This document shows positions 34,403 through 45,716 of a DNA stretch of 64,000 nucleotides, in pieces. The translations under genes were made by a program, and so were the position numbers. The stretch covers positions 2,140,501-2,204,500 of the forward strand of contig JAOWCC010000044.1 in assembly GCA_030867875.1 (NCBI GenBank), read 5' to 3'. The DNA is from Actinernus sp. WN-2022 (lineage: Eukaryota; Cnidaria; Anthozoa; Actiniaria; Actinernidae). The notes under the pieces were generated by a model, which was not told where the DNA came from, did no database searches, and worked only from the letters and a program-made list of their open reading frames with translations. Position 1 is the stretch's first letter; each line of letters begins with the position of its first letter.

Positions 34403-34914
34403 GTAAGTACTTCCGAGTTGAACAAACGGCTATTTAGTCTTTAGCCTATAATTGAAGTGAATTGGTTTCCATCGTACCCTAAGCTATTAATGTATACTGT
34501 TATATCAGTATATTCAAAAAAATTATGAAAAGTGTTTATACTGCTATTTTCATTTTTGAAAGAAATAAGCAGCCATTTTTTCGTTATTTTTTGGTCCGGG
34601 GACTGGGATGGAGTTTGACATAATGTTGTTTTCAACAGGTTGCTTTTACACCTCACTTGGGAATCGATGTGAATAAAGTTCTCATGAATTTTCACAAACC
34701 ACAAGGCGCTGGAACTCCTCAAAAATCTGACGTCAATTTCAGTTTAAGGTTAAAAAAAAATGCGTCACTATGGAAAATAATAAAATATTGTAACGAATTA
34801 TACGGTCTAAGAGATTTAAATTGATATATAAACCTTCTCCATCGAATAAATGCTGGCGAAAAGCGAGCGTTTTTTTCCGCGATGACCGCATGAACCTAAA
34901 TACAGAGACGTTAA

Positions 34915-35643
34915 AGTGCCTATGAAGCTTATTTTTTTATTTTAGATATCAATTCTACATCAACTGAATAGTAGAATGGTACAATATATCTTGTTTTGCA
35001 TGCTGTGCCGCTGAGTTAAGGAGGTTTTAATATCCAAAATGCTAATTACATGACGTCAGTCAGGGGAGGCATCAATTATTATACTATTTTTTTTGTTTCA
35101 ATTAATTATTTTTTTTAATCACCAGTGTTATACCCATGGTTGAAATAAAATGATTTTAGAAATTTGTTTTCCTATATCAGTAGAAACGCCCATTCACAGC
35201 CACTAAGAAGTGATTACTTGTTTGCATGCAAAATTCCTCTTCTTTAGCACGATGTTATGGTAAACAATCGCTAACAGAAAACGAGATTGAACCGATTTTG
35301 CTTTAAATTTGGTATTGATGTACTAAGCATAACCTAATTAATTTTCTTAGTGTAAAAGTCAAATTAAACAGTCTTTCCGTCCCTACAGAGCCAATTATTT
35401 CCTCATTTCCCCACTAGCTATCTATCGCCTAATAGATAGCGAGTAGCTTAGCCAATTACATTGTGGCATTTGTATTAGAACACTAGTCGGTTTCTACTAA
35501 TGCAAATTAGTAATTGAGTGGTTTTAGTTTGGCTTGCGATTGGCTAACAGAGAAGCCATTTCGCAGCAACTTTTTATTACTTGCCCCTGTGATTGGCTAG
35601 TGGCTCGAGTAATTTGCGATTGGTCTTAGTATATACAGTCACT
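34915..35643. mobile_element. Possible TTAA-flanked element
   Basis: TTAA precedes AGTGCCTATGAAG at the left, and CACT precedes TTAA at the right. The left end resembles that of the MITE at 26918 (AGTGCCTGTGAC). Inverted similarity beyond the first bases is weak, so this may be chance or a very decayed copy. Confidence 0.3.
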
Positions 35644-36258
35644 TTAAATCTGCTATATTATAAAATGTCATTCGCGGTTTCCAGTATCTAAACGATTTTT
35701 GCACTTTTTGTGTCCTAGGGGAATGCCTCAATGACAAAGACATCTTACAGCGAAGTTAACGTTGAAGCTTGTCAGTCAAAGAGAGAGACAAAGCAGACTA
35801 GAGATAGCAAAGTAAAGGGGCAACAGTGCAGCATTCATAATATTATTTCATTTAAAGATATTTGAATGTGATACTGTTGTCAGACTTCTAAGACTGCCAT
35901 GTACATTTGTAGTGTGACACTTGGTGATTATTCTCAGTCTAACCTATTCTAGCAAAATCCTTTATGCTAATTTTATTAGGAAGTCAATGTACATTCTTTG
36001 TTTCATGTATTATAATTACTTGTCTGGCGTGTCAATCATGAATCCCATGTGCTCTCGCATTACTTCTTCAGTAACATTTGTATCATTCCGTTCAGAGATG
36101 CCAAGCGATCACCGGTTCACTGTAATATAACAGTGAAATATCCTTCAGTTTCTTTATGAAGAAGATGCATGGGGTTGGTGTGAGTTTTTGTTAACATAAA
36201 CTTTCAGCTACGATTATTTATATATAGATATTTTTTCCTCAAATTCCAGATATCGAAG

Positions 36259-36510
36259 ATGAACAACAATATGTTTAGAGGCATCAAACTTTCCAACGAT
36301 CTCCTATCAGCAGCCAGAGAGATAGATGGGATGTTGAGTGAGACGGGATCCTGTGATGGTCGTAAAACTAAGTTATCACGGTTATTTACCCCCAATGGTC
36401 GTGGAGAAGTGCCCGGTGCATTTAGGGTTCCACGAGAGCCATCGGGTCATTGGATGACCGGTAATTACATCGAAGGTAATGAAAACATGGTGCCAGCCAA
36501 TATGTTGTAA
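36259..36510 (+). CDS. Unrecognised open frame between OTU and kinase
   Basis: Open for 84 codons to a TAA at 36508, with no in-frame ATG before the Met of NNNMF; the preceding splice acceptor (TTCCAG at about 36250) suggests it is an internal exon. Composition is coding-like (few repeats, mixed charged residues, GNYIEGNENMVPANML at the end). I recognise no domain. Another open segment of uncertain frame lies at 36830-37120. Confidence 0.3.
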   Translation: MNNNMFRGIKLSNDLLSAAREIDGMLSETGSCDGRKTKLSRLFTPNGRGEVPGAFRVPREPSGHWMTGNYIEGNENMVPANML

Positions 36511-37267
36511 ATTTTCTCTATTTTCTTACTGTAATTTCCCCCCTCGTCAATTAAATCAAACAACCGCTGATCCTAAAGCCAGAGGCTCAGAATGCTTGTG
36601 CTTAATGTCATTACAAAAACAGCGAAGAAATGCTGGGATTTGACCTGCGCTGAAACAGTTATACAGTGAAACCTTGCCTTACGGACCGCCTCTCAGCGCT
36701 GAGACCCGGTTTCGATTCCGGGGTCCGACGTGGAATGATTTTCTGCGTTCGAGTTGCTATAAAAACCTGGTGCCTTAAGTTGTTTCTCTTGTGTAGGCCC
36801 CGCCTACCTTTCTTCCTAACCCTGTATATGAGGTGGACGCTAAAGACGCACTTAGGACGCTTGCCTGTGGTACCATCCACAGTGTCCGAGCTCGTACTAA
36901 CAACAAAGGCAGGCCTCGTAGGGTATTTCGAGACCTATTACCTTGGTCTCCGTGCCATTGAGGCTAATAACTCAAATCATCCAAGAATAAATGACGGGGG
37001 CCTGGGGATCGGATTACCTACCGTTGGAGAAGATTACATCCTCTTGTTGCCTAGCAACCACTCAGGCGTATTACTACCCCCTTGCAAGGACCATAACATT
37101 CGACCTACTGATTGCTATATATTTCTTTAAATAGTACTTAATTCCCAACCCCTATATTGTTGTTGTCTTGTTTAACTCATGTGTTGGGAATGTTAAAATC
37201 GCCATTTCAAGAGAGATTATAAATTATAGCCAAAATGTTTTAACCTACATGTGTATTGATCTTTTAG

Positions 37268-38767
37268 TGAAGTTACCAGCTGGTAGCGATGGATTGGAAC
37301 TCTGTTCAGACAACCTCACTGTCGACATGGATAATCCAATTGACCAAGGCTCCACCTGCACCGTCTATAGAGGTCAGTTCACCACCTAGCCTTAACCATC
37401 CACATATTCTCGTGCACTATGGTATCGATTGCTTTCGGGGTGTTATAGTAACTGAACTAATGGGAACAGCTGTTAAATGTCCGGACGGCACAATGGAAAC
37501 CGTGAGAAATGGACGGCAGCTTATCGACGCGCTAGAAGACTCTCTTTCGTGGACTGAGCGATTATCAATCTTACATCAAGCAAGTGACGGACTTCAATTT
37601 CTTCATAAAAATAATATAGTTCACTGTGATCTCAAGGCAGCAAATATATTATTGGGGAGGATGGAAAGTGAAGGTTTTTTGGCAAAGCTTGGCGACTTTG
37701 GAATGGCTCGCTTTGAATTGGAGCAATTCACCCAGTCTCAGACGTCAACTAGGAAAGGTGATGCCCAAGGAACCATTGCGTATATGGCACCGGAGTTGCT
37801 AGAAGGTGGGGCGAAACATGACCGCACAACGGACATGTTTAGCTGTGGTATGACAATGCTCGAGTTTACCCTTCCCGAGAGAAGCCATCCCTGGGAGGGT
37901 GAGGCAGCAACCAGTGCCATAATACCTCACTTTCTTCAGCAAGGCAGGCGCCCAACTGTCTCTATAAGCAATCTAGATAGTATGAATTTGTCGGAGAATA
38001 TGAAAAGAGATTGGCTTGAACTTATGGGACAGTGCTGGGCACAAAGGCCTGATATGCGCCCCGTAACTAGTACTGTGAAGACTACTTTATCAAAATTTTG
38101 CACAGGCACATCTCCTCAAGCCTCATCAGCACTATCGAAAGCATGCAATGTTTTTGAGTCACCTAAGTGTGCAGCCCCTACAAAATTTTGTGCGTTCGTG
38201 ATCTCAGAGGCACCTAAGTCCTATGTGCCTCCAGTCTCTACTGAATCAGAGTCACGTGTAACTTCGGCCCCTACAGCATATGGTGCTTCAGGGACCTTGG
38301 AGACACCTAATGCCCCCATCGATGTCCAGCTTAATGCCCATCAAGGCAGCGCCATTGAAGAATCCGGTAGTGTTGCAGCCGCTATGTTGTCAAATTCAAC
38401 ATTTGACTTCGAACTTCAAGACGCGATTGACGATGCTTTGAGCAAACACGATGGCACTAACCCATGCAGTTATTTAGCTGTTAAAATAGTTAATGATCTG
38501 TTTGAAGAAAAATAATTCATCCCCAACAAATTAAAGACAAAAGTTGAAGATATCATCCATGAATTACCAAAACAGATCAACCAGTTCCGTGACCGAGAAC
38601 TAATGGCGACGGTTGATGACGCTGCAAGGCTTCTTGCTGACAAGAGCCTAATAAATGGAATGTTTGATGTCAACGAATTGTTTCTTGATCAATCTTCAGA
38701 CCACTATGATAAAACAAAAAAACTCAAAAAAGTTATACGTCGCCTCGTTAAGGAGGAAAAAATATAA
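37268..38767 (+). pseudogene. TKL-like protein kinase, N-lobe deletion and in-frame stop
   Basis: A Ser/Thr or Tyr kinase of TKL-like type. An exon beginning after TTTTAG at 37267 encodes a glycine-rich loop (DQGSTCTVYRGQF). The frame then breaks near 37387 and resumes in the next frame at LNHPHILVHYG, skipping the beta-3 Lys and helix-C Glu, so ATP binding is lost. The C-lobe is intact: HCDLKAANILL (catalytic loop, HCD), GDFGMARF (DFG), GTIAYMAPELL (APE) and DMFSCGMTMLEF. The tail is Pro/Ser/Thr-rich. A TAA at 38513-38515 is followed by 83 more open codons in the same frame (helical, Lys-rich) to the TAA at 38765, so the stop looks like a nonsense mutation. It lies 250 bp before the RecQ-transposase gene, same strand. 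Confidence 0.75.
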
Positions 38768-39014
38768 ATCTGTTTTTTATATACACTATAACGCCAATAG
38801 CATTTACAATTATAGTAACAACCAATTTTTATATCATCATTGATACTCATAACATTTCCCCTAAATTGGGTGGAAATCATAATGGGATCATAAAAATGTG
38901 GCCTAGATCAGAACATCGTTTGGAGGAAATGATAGACTGGATTAAAATACGATCGAAAGAGTCCTTAGGGTTGGAAAGCTCGACAGACCCCAACAAACGA
39001 CTTCCACGTTTTAC

Positions 39015-41150
39015 ATGAGTGATTTAATGGATGACGAGGGTGATGTTATCATGGCGAATTTATCTGAATTGGACATAACCACTTCCAACAAACAATCTCC
39101 AGCCCCTTCAGCATCCAGTGCTTCAGTGACCACAGCGACAACTTTATTGGCTGAACTGGACACAACCATTTCCAATAAACAATTTTGGAAAGAATCGTGT
39201 GATGACGATTTGTCAATAGACAAAGCAAAAGAGCTCCTCTGGAAGGGCCATCTTACACAATTCGGCCTGTCAAAGCTGAAGCCATTTCAGAGACGGGCAA
39301 TAGCGTCTGTCGAAAATGGAGATGATGTCGTAGTGATTCAACCAACAGGCAGCGGGAAAAGTCTGTGCTTCCAGCTACCGGCACTTTTTGATGACACGAA
39401 AACGACTATTGTTATTAGTCCTACTCTCTCTCTTATCAACTCTCAGGTCCAAAGTCTTATTGCGAAAGATGTTTCGGTCATCAAATTGACATCAAATGAA
39501 ATATTTAACATAAACGCAGATCCTCTTCCTCGGATGATATACACAACACCGGAATATTTCACCAACAAACTTATTTACAGTCTTAACTTCGACAAGCAAA
39601 AGTGGAAGATGATTGTGATCGATGAAGTACATAAAATGTTTGATCGAAATTCAAGTTTTCGTTCATGTTATGGTACTGTGGCTGACATTCATAAAGAAAT
39701 CCCGGGAATTCCCATTATGGCATTGACTGCAACACTCAACGAGAGTCAGCTCCAGGAGCTGTGTAAAATGTGCCTTAACTGTCCAGTATTGATAAGAGGA
39801 AGCATAAACAGAGATAACATAAAACTTAATATTTCAGACTATAAATATAACGATCGGAAAAAAAATGAGGAAAGGTGGATGGAAACAGCAGAGCAACTTA
39901 AGGCAACTATCCAAAACGAGTATGCTATTATATATATGGATTTTACGACTGATGTGGAATTGATGGTGAAGGCTCTAAACAAATTGGGAATCAAAGATGT
40001 TGAAGCTTATCACGGTGGGTTAAAGGCTCAGGACAAATCGAGGATCGACAACGACTTCCGTGAGAAGAAATTTCAGATTCTAGTTGCCACTGAATCATAT
40101 GAAGTAGGCACCCACAGCCCACATGTCGATCTTGTAATCAGAATTGGCTGCATGCGAAATGCAGGAGTTCTAATGCAGGAATTTGGAAGAGCAGGCCGTA
40201 GCGGGGAAGCTTCGGATGGTATTTTACTTGTAAACGAATACAGAGACGACTTCAATATCAAAGAGCATGCCATTTTGATGTTATCTGCGTTGAAAGAACT
40301 GCAATCCAGTATCCAGATCAACGAAGAGAAACTAATCACTTGGCTTCTAGGATCAAGGAAGGACTGGATATCCAAAGAAGAAATCCAAGAAATGATTTCT
40401 AATTCACCCACATTTGGAAAAGGAAATAATAAATTCAGCGGTAGTGCACGAGCGAAGGCGTGGAGTCGAATCCTGAGGCAGCTCATAAGTTATCGACTTA
40501 TTGAAATCGTTTTCAAGGAATCAAAATTCAACAAGTTTATAAAAATTTCAAGAACCTATAAACTAACTGAAACTGGTCTGAGCTATCTTGAAAATCCTTC
40601 TGAACTTATGCTTATTTCGCCAGAAATTGAAACATTTTCCTCAGCAAAACAGAGAAAGAAGAAAGGCAAGAAAAGTCAAAATATATATGTTGGGGGAAAG
40701 CACATGCAAAACATACAGATGTTGCTATCTGACGAGGACAACTGGTTTAATGTCAATAAAAAAGAACATTACGAATTTCCAGGCTTTGACCTCAGTCTCT
40801 CCGGGAAGATAGGTTTTTGTAAAGATATTAAATCTTTGAAAGGTCTTGGGTCCCATAAGCGCCCGCATTATATGTGGAGTGACAATCAACTGACAGTGAG
40901 ACATACAAACAACTATGTTTGTGAAGTCGAAATTGGCAAAGAAAAAGCAAAAACGAAGTTGGAAATAAAGAGAGGACAATGTGAAGGTGTAAAGGTTTGC
41001 GCGGCCGAAGGCTGTCAATATACTGTGACAAACAGGCAGAAACCTAACCGATGCTGTGATCACGGTTCTTCATCACCGCTAAAAACCACTGGCCCTTGTC
41101 CGGTACAAATGATGTATATCTCTCCTGTAAATGATGATGGCAGAAGATAG
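39015..41150 (+). CDS. RecQ-like helicase with C-terminal zinc/FLYWCH-like region (5' part of a helicase-transposase)
   Basis: A 3'-5' DNA helicase of the RecQ type. Starts at ATG 39015. Motifs in order: Q-motif region (LKPFQRRAIAS), Walker A (QPTGSGKSLCFQLPA), DEVH (VIDEVHKMF), TAT motif (ALTATLN), YHGGLKAQDKSRI (motif IV/V region), ATESYEVGTH and QEFGRAGRSG (motif VI). After about residue 440 come a winged-helix-like region and a Cys-containing segment (VCAAEGCQYTV...RCCDHG, then CPVQMMY) that looks like a zinc-binding FLYWCH/FAR1-type DNA-binding domain. The frame ends in TAG at 41148, but the same frame continues open into transposase-like sequence (41151 on). The stop therefore looks like a single nonsense change, possibly a former Trp codon. 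No intron is seen. Confidence 0.8.
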   Translation: MSDLMDDEGDVIMANLSELDITTSNKQSPAPSASSASVTTATTLLAELDTTISNKQFWKESCDDDLSIDKAKELLWKGHLTQFGLSKLKPFQRRAIASVENGDDVVVIQPTGSGKSLCFQLPALFDDTKTTIVISPTLSLINSQVQSLIAKDVSVIKLTSNEIFNINADPLPRMIYTTPEYFTNKLIYSLNFDKQKWKMIVIDEVHKMFDRNSSFRSCYGTVADIHKEIPGIPIMALTATLNESQLQELCKMCLNCPVLIRGSINRDNIKLNISDYKYNDRKKNEERWMETAEQLKATIQNEYAIIYMDFTTDVELMVKALNKLGIKDVEAYHGGLKAQDKSRIDNDFREKKFQILVATESYEVGTHSPHVDLVIRIGCMRNAGVLMQEFGRAGRSGEASDGILLVNEYRDDFNIKEHAILMLSALKELQSSIQINEEKLITWLLGSRKDWISKEEIQEMISNSPTFGKGNNKFSGSARAKAWSRILRQLISYRLIEIVFKESKFNKFIKISRTYKLTETGLSYLENPSELMLISPEIETFSSAKQRKKKGKKSQNIYVGGKHMQNIQMLLSDEDNWFNVNKKEHYEFPGFDLSLSGKIGFCKDIKSLKGLGSHKRPHYMWSDNQLTVRHTNNYVCEVEIGKEKAKTKLEIKRGQCEGVKVCAAEGCQYTVTNRQKPNRCCDHGSSSPLKTTGPCPVQMMYISPVNDDGRR

Positions 41151-41925
41151 GTCGGAATTCTTCCTGGGCAAGTTCACATTCACAGTATCCCTGCTCCACA
41201 TGTGGTATCAACACATGTCAAAGAAATGATACACGAGGCAATAAATAAAGATAAAATCCTCACTACAAAAGACCTGCAGAAAGGATTCGGTCTGGGTTTA
41301 CTACCAGGCGAGGTATCACCGGCGGCATGCAACACCGAAAGAATCAGAAGAGAAAGATCTATTGCCCTTACGCAAGCCAAAGGGACCACAGGACTGCAGC
41401 CTTTAATACAGATCATCAACTTTTCTGAAATACGAAAAAAAATAGAAAATGACCAGGATGGGTCGGATGATAGTATTACCGATAAAGTGAACGAGCTAAT
41501 GGGTCAGTATCAAATGGAAGAAGAAAAGTATATTTTTACTTGGGAAAGTTATTAAGTGAATCTGAATTTTTATTTCAAGATATTACATTTACTGGCAACA
41601 CACACTTCCCTTATCTCTTACATCGTGTTGCATTTAATCAAGCAACACTTACATATAATGCCGTTGCACGAGTGTTAATGGATCGAATGGATGGCACGGC
41701 ATATGCAACTGCTCTAAAACAAGTTTTCCAGTGTGTAACTTCCAAGTATCCGAAATTCCAAAATGGAAAAAATCTACGGCAGATAATGGTTGATTTTGAT
41801 GATGCCGAATATAATGGGCTAAAAAGTGTTATAGGAGACGAATTAGCCGGGAAACTCATTCGTGGTTGTTCTGTTCACTGGATGCGGTCTGTGATGAGGG
41901 TATCAAGCCTCGTCACATACGCTTC
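41151..41925 (+). pseudogene. MULE-like DDE transposase, continuation of the RecQ frame, broken
   Basis: In frame with the RecQ gene after its TAG, the sequence reads LTTKDLQKGFGLG and RRERSIAL, a linker seen in MULE-type proteins, to 41555. A shift near 41540 then leads to FQDITFTGNTHFPYLL (first catalytic Asp, D-I-T-F-T-G-N) and VDFDDAEYNGLKSVIG (second Asp), then RGCSVHWMRSV (the conserved CxxHW-type strand). It stops being recognisable near 41925, before the expected third acidic residue, where a different ATG-starting exon begins. It is therefore a nonsense-mutated, frameshifted and 3'-truncated transposase attached to a helicase. Confidence 0.7.
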
Positions 41926-41948
41926 CCTTGTATCAATTACATTGTCGA

Positions 41949-42990
41949 ATGATGGATATGTCATTCAAGTGCTGGAATTGTCCAGTGAACTACACATATG
42001 ACCGGAGCCTGAGAAAACACTACGAAAAATTTCATGAACACCGTCCGCCAAAACAAGAGGTAAGACAAAATTCACTCTCAACGCGACGGACACTAATTAG
42101 GTTATCATTATAATTATCCTTGTTAACTTTTCAGAAGCCAACCTGTAATCGTGTGAATCAAAACAATCACTCTATACAAATATATACGCTTTTTTACTTA
42201 CTACTGACAAAGCTTTCTTTGGCTGAGTGACTTACAAATAAATTTCAATTTTATTACCGATTTCGTCGTTGAAGTGTGACCCTGGAAGTTTCAAGTTACG
42301 CGCGCGTCTGGAGGCGTACTCTAAGAGTCTCATTCAAAGCTTTCACCGCCTAGACTCGACTATATTTTGATTAACGGTCGGCTAAGTACAATTTACGAAA
42401 CGCGAATTGGACTTTCCAGGATCGCACGACGACGAAAATAGTAATAGATACGGCATTGTTTAGCAATGTTACAAAAATGGCTAAACTACAACAGGAGGTG
42501 GACTTCAACCAGATTATAAGAAGTCGGACACAGGACACAGCTTGTGTAATGAATATTTGAAAATTGATGAAGTGATTCCAAGAAACAATAAAAACAAAAA
42601 TAAATATTAATTTCCCCCTCCCCCGTCCATAAACTGGAAAGATAAATTATGCGAGTCAGCAAAAGCCAACAAAGAAAAAAGTTCTCAACATTCTTATTAC
42701 TATAACAAAATTCGACTTTATTACTGTCAATAATTTTTTAACAGATGAAAACAGCTCAACAAGCCACTACTGATTTCTTACAAGTTCCATCTCATAACCG
42801 GTCAAGCAGAATCAAGGAATTTATCACGTCCCTCACAACAGCTGAGCTCATTTCTGTGCTTCCCTTCCTGGCTAAACATGTTACTGTGTTCAAATTTCTC
42901 CAAGAGAAAAGCAAGCAGCCCTCACGGTCAACTGGAGAAATTAACACATCTAATAGAAAATGTGAAAACCTTTTACCCCGAAGTAGCTAG
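41949..42990 (+). CDS. Two-exon C2H2-type gene fragment of unknown role
   Basis: Exon 1 is 41949-42059 (ATG, then FKCWNCPVNYTYDRSLRKHYE, a single C2H2-like finger: C-x2-C...H-x4-H) with a GAG|GTAAG donor. Exon 2 starts at 42745 after AACAG in matching phase 0 and is open to 42990. It is helical and Ser/Lys-rich. I recognise no further domain. It ends about 30 bp before the truncated polymerase gene. It could be an unrelated transposon gene cut by the Polinton junction, or 5' exons of the polymerase gene. I favour the first because no splice joins it cleanly to 43023. Confidence 0.4.
42060..42744. other. Intron of the C2H2 gene, no other feature
   Basis: Non-coding sequence between the two exons. 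It contains GCGCGCGTC and other CG-rich bits near 42300. No inverted-repeat element recognised. Confidence 0.4.
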
Positions 42991-43022
42991 CCACATGCAT
43001 AAAGTACATCCAAGACCACTAA

Positions 43023-45716
43023 ATGACCAATGAAGCTCTTCTTACAAAACACATTCCAGAGTGCAACGGTACCGATGACAGAGCCATACGCATTGAAATG
43101 CCTACCAATAAGAACGACAAAGTTTCGTTTCAGAATGTACACAAACAGCTTAAAGTACCGTACATTATCTATGCAGATCTCGAGGCATTGACCACTAAGA
43201 TCGAAGAACCTGCTCAAGACCCAAAGAAGAGTAACACGCTTAAAACAGAGGAACACATTCCTTGTGGATTTTGCTATATAGTCGTACGTTCCGATGGTCA
43301 TAGCGAACCACCAGTACTATATAGAGGTAGGGATACTATCGAACGTTTTCTACAATGTATACAAAAGGAAGAGGCGAAGATCAAAGCCCAAAAAGCTAAA
43401 CCACTATGCATGTCATGGGAAAACTATAAGGCTTATAATAGCGCAATAATTTGTCATATTTGTCAGAAGCCATTGGTTGGTGATAAAGTACGTGATCATT
43501 GCCACATCACAGGCGAGTTTAGAGGTGCCGCACACAATACCTGTAATCTAAAATTACGTGCTTTTCCTACCATCCCAGTCGTATTCCATAATCTTCGTGG
43601 ATATGATGCTCACCTAATAATGCAATCCATATCCATAACATTAGGTAAGATATCTTGTATTCCAAACAATATGGAGAAATATATTTCATTCTCACTTGGT
43701 AACCTACGATTCATTGATAGCTTTCAATTTCTACCATCATCTCTTAGTACATTGGTATCGAGTTCAGAATCAGACACATTTCAACAAATTGTAAAATATA
43801 CATCTAATCAAGAGAAAGCCAATCTATTAACTCGTAAAGGGGTATATCCAAATGAGTACATGGATGCGTGGGATAGATTTGCAGAGACTTCTCTACCACC
43901 TAAAGATGCGTTCTATAGTAAACTAACTCTAGAGGACATATCCGATGAAGATTACGAACATGCAATAAGAGTTTGGAATGTATTTGATTGTAAGACATTA
44001 GGTGATTATCATGATCTTTATCTACAAACTGATGTACTTCTTCTAGCAGATGTGTTCGAGGACTTTCGTACAACATGTATGCAAAACTATGGATTAGATC
44101 CTGCACATTATTATACGAGTCCAGGACTTTCATGGGACGCTTTATTAAAGATAACTGGAGTGAAACTCGAACTATTAACTGACTATTACATGTATCTATT
44201 CATCGAGAGAGGTCTACGTGGTGGTATATCCATGGTATCACAACGTTATGCCAAAGCGAATAATAAAAACGTACAGGATTTCGATCCAGAAAAACCAAAT
44301 AGCCACATATTATATCTAGACGCGAATAACTTATATGGTTGGGCAATGAGTCAATATCTACCAACAGGAGGATTTGAGTGGTATACACCAACAGAAGAAC
44401 GAATAACCAATCACGCAATGGATTCAGATAAGGGTTATATCCTTGAAGTCGATCTCGAATATCCTCGAGAACTTCACGATACGCACAACGACTATCCACT
44501 AGCTCCCGAGAGAATTCAGGTGAATAAAGATTTGTTCTCAGAGTATCAGATCAATCTATTTGAGGAACTATATAAAGGTAATGGATCTTTGAAAGTAGAA
44601 AAACTCGTACCTAACCTATATAACAAAGAACGATATGTGCTACACTACCGCAACCTACAACTGTATCTATCTCTTGGTATGCGTTTGAAAAAGATCCACA
44701 GGGCATTACGATTCGACCAATCACCATGGATGGAACCATATATACAAATGAATACAGAGTTACGAAAACAAGCGAAGAGCACCTTCAAGCAGGATCTATA
44801 CAAATTGATGAACAATAGCGTATTTGGAAAAACAATGGAGAACCTACGTAAGCGTATAGATATTCAATTAGTGCGCGCATCAGAAGGAAACAAGCTACAA
44901 CGTCTATTGAATAAACCTAGTTATGCTCGATCCACAATTTTTGATGATGATCTTGCCGCGGTACATAACTACAAAAGTAAGCTATTGCTGAACCGCCCCA
45001 TATATGTTGGAATGTCAATTCTAGATCTATCAAAGCATCTGATGTATGACTTCTACTACAACGAGATCAAGAAGCAATATGGACAACTCTGTAATCTACT
45101 TTATACCGATACCGATAGCCTACTACTACACATTAAAACTGAAGATATCTATACAGACATGGCAACTCATAAACATCTATATGATACTAGTAACTACAGC
45201 AAAGACCATCCGCTGTATAGTATCGACAACAAGAAAGTACTTGGTAAAATGAAAGACGAATGCGGAGGTATTCCAATAGTCGAATATGTTGGACTACGAT
45301 CGAAGCTCTATTCTATATTGAAAGTAGATGGTGGCGAGATTCGTAGAGCTAAAGGTACCAAGAAGTCAGTAGTGAAACATCGTATTCGTCACGATCAATA
45401 TAAAGAGTGCTTGATGGATAAGAAAGTATTCAAACACGGAATGAATATGCTTCGAAGTGAAGGTCATAAGATGTATGGTATGCATATGAACAAAGTATCT
45501 CTATCACCGTTCGATAGTAAGAGATGGATTTCAGCAAACGGAATAGATACAATAGCCTACGGTCATGGAGACGTTTTTCCAGAGGATGAAGAATTAGATG
45601 GTTTTATAAGCAATATACTATCAAACGTAGTTGATACACTATCCTACAACAGTAAAAACGCCATTACAGTGGATGAAGATATAAACGACTTTATTTATGA
45701 GTTGCTTCTATCTTAG
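43023..45716 (+). CDS. Protein-primed family B DNA polymerase (Polinton pPolB), N-terminally truncated
   Basis: It replicates the linear element, priming from a protein. 897 residues remain. Motifs in order: YADLEAL (exonuclease I), CHICQKPLVG...HCHITGEFRG...CNLKLR (zinc-binding insert), VFHNLRGYDAHL (exonuclease II), LDANNLYGWAMSQY (palm motif A), KLMNNSVFGKTMEN (motif B) and YTDTDSLLL (motif C, DTDS). All catalytic motifs are intact. The start is unusual: a TAA lies immediately before the ATG at 43023, and the frame begins inside the second half of a finger-like segment (LLTKHIPEC), so the N-terminal part was lost. The C-terminus overlaps the convergent integrase gene by 9 bp. Confidence 0.93.
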   Translation: MTNEALLTKHIPECNGTDDRAIRIEMPTNKNDKVSFQNVHKQLKVPYIIYADLEALTTKIEEPAQDPKKSNTLKTEEHIPCGFCYIVVRSDGHSEPPVLYRGRDTIERFLQCIQKEEAKIKAQKAKPLCMSWENYKAYNSAIICHICQKPLVGDKVRDHCHITGEFRGAAHNTCNLKLRAFPTIPVVFHNLRGYDAHLIMQSISITLGKISCIPNNMEKYISFSLGNLRFIDSFQFLPSSLSTLVSSSESDTFQQIVKYTSNQEKANLLTRKGVYPNEYMDAWDRFAETSLPPKDAFYSKLTLEDISDEDYEHAIRVWNVFDCKTLGDYHDLYLQTDVLLLADVFEDFRTTCMQNYGLDPAHYYTSPGLSWDALLKITGVKLELLTDYYMYLFIERGLRGGISMVSQRYAKANNKNVQDFDPEKPNSHILYLDANNLYGWAMSQYLPTGGFEWYTPTEERITNHAMDSDKGYILEVDLEYPRELHDTHNDYPLAPERIQVNKDLFSEYQINLFEELYKGNGSLKVEKLVPNLYNKERYVLHYRNLQLYLSLGMRLKKIHRALRFDQSPWMEPYIQMNTELRKQAKSTFKQDLYKLMNNSVFGKTMENLRKRIDIQLVRASEGNKLQRLLNKPSYARSTIFDDDLAAVHNYKSKLLLNRPIYVGMSILDLSKHLMYDFYYNEIKKQYGQLCNLLYTDTDSLLLHIKTEDIYTDMATHKHLYDTSNYSKDHPLYSIDNKKVLGKMKDECGGIPIVEYVGLRSKLYSILKVDGGEIRRAKGTKKSVVKHRIRHDQYKECLMDKKVFKHGMNMLRSEGHKMYGMHMNKVSLSPFDSKRWISANGIDTIAYGHGDVFPEDEELDGFISNILSNVVDTLSYNSKNAITVDEDINDFIYELLLS

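Noticed and set aside
36666..37130. A 154-codon open frame before the kinase
   Set aside because: It appears to mix two frames. A shorter segment in another frame (about 36833-36958) also looks coding, and I could not decide between them.
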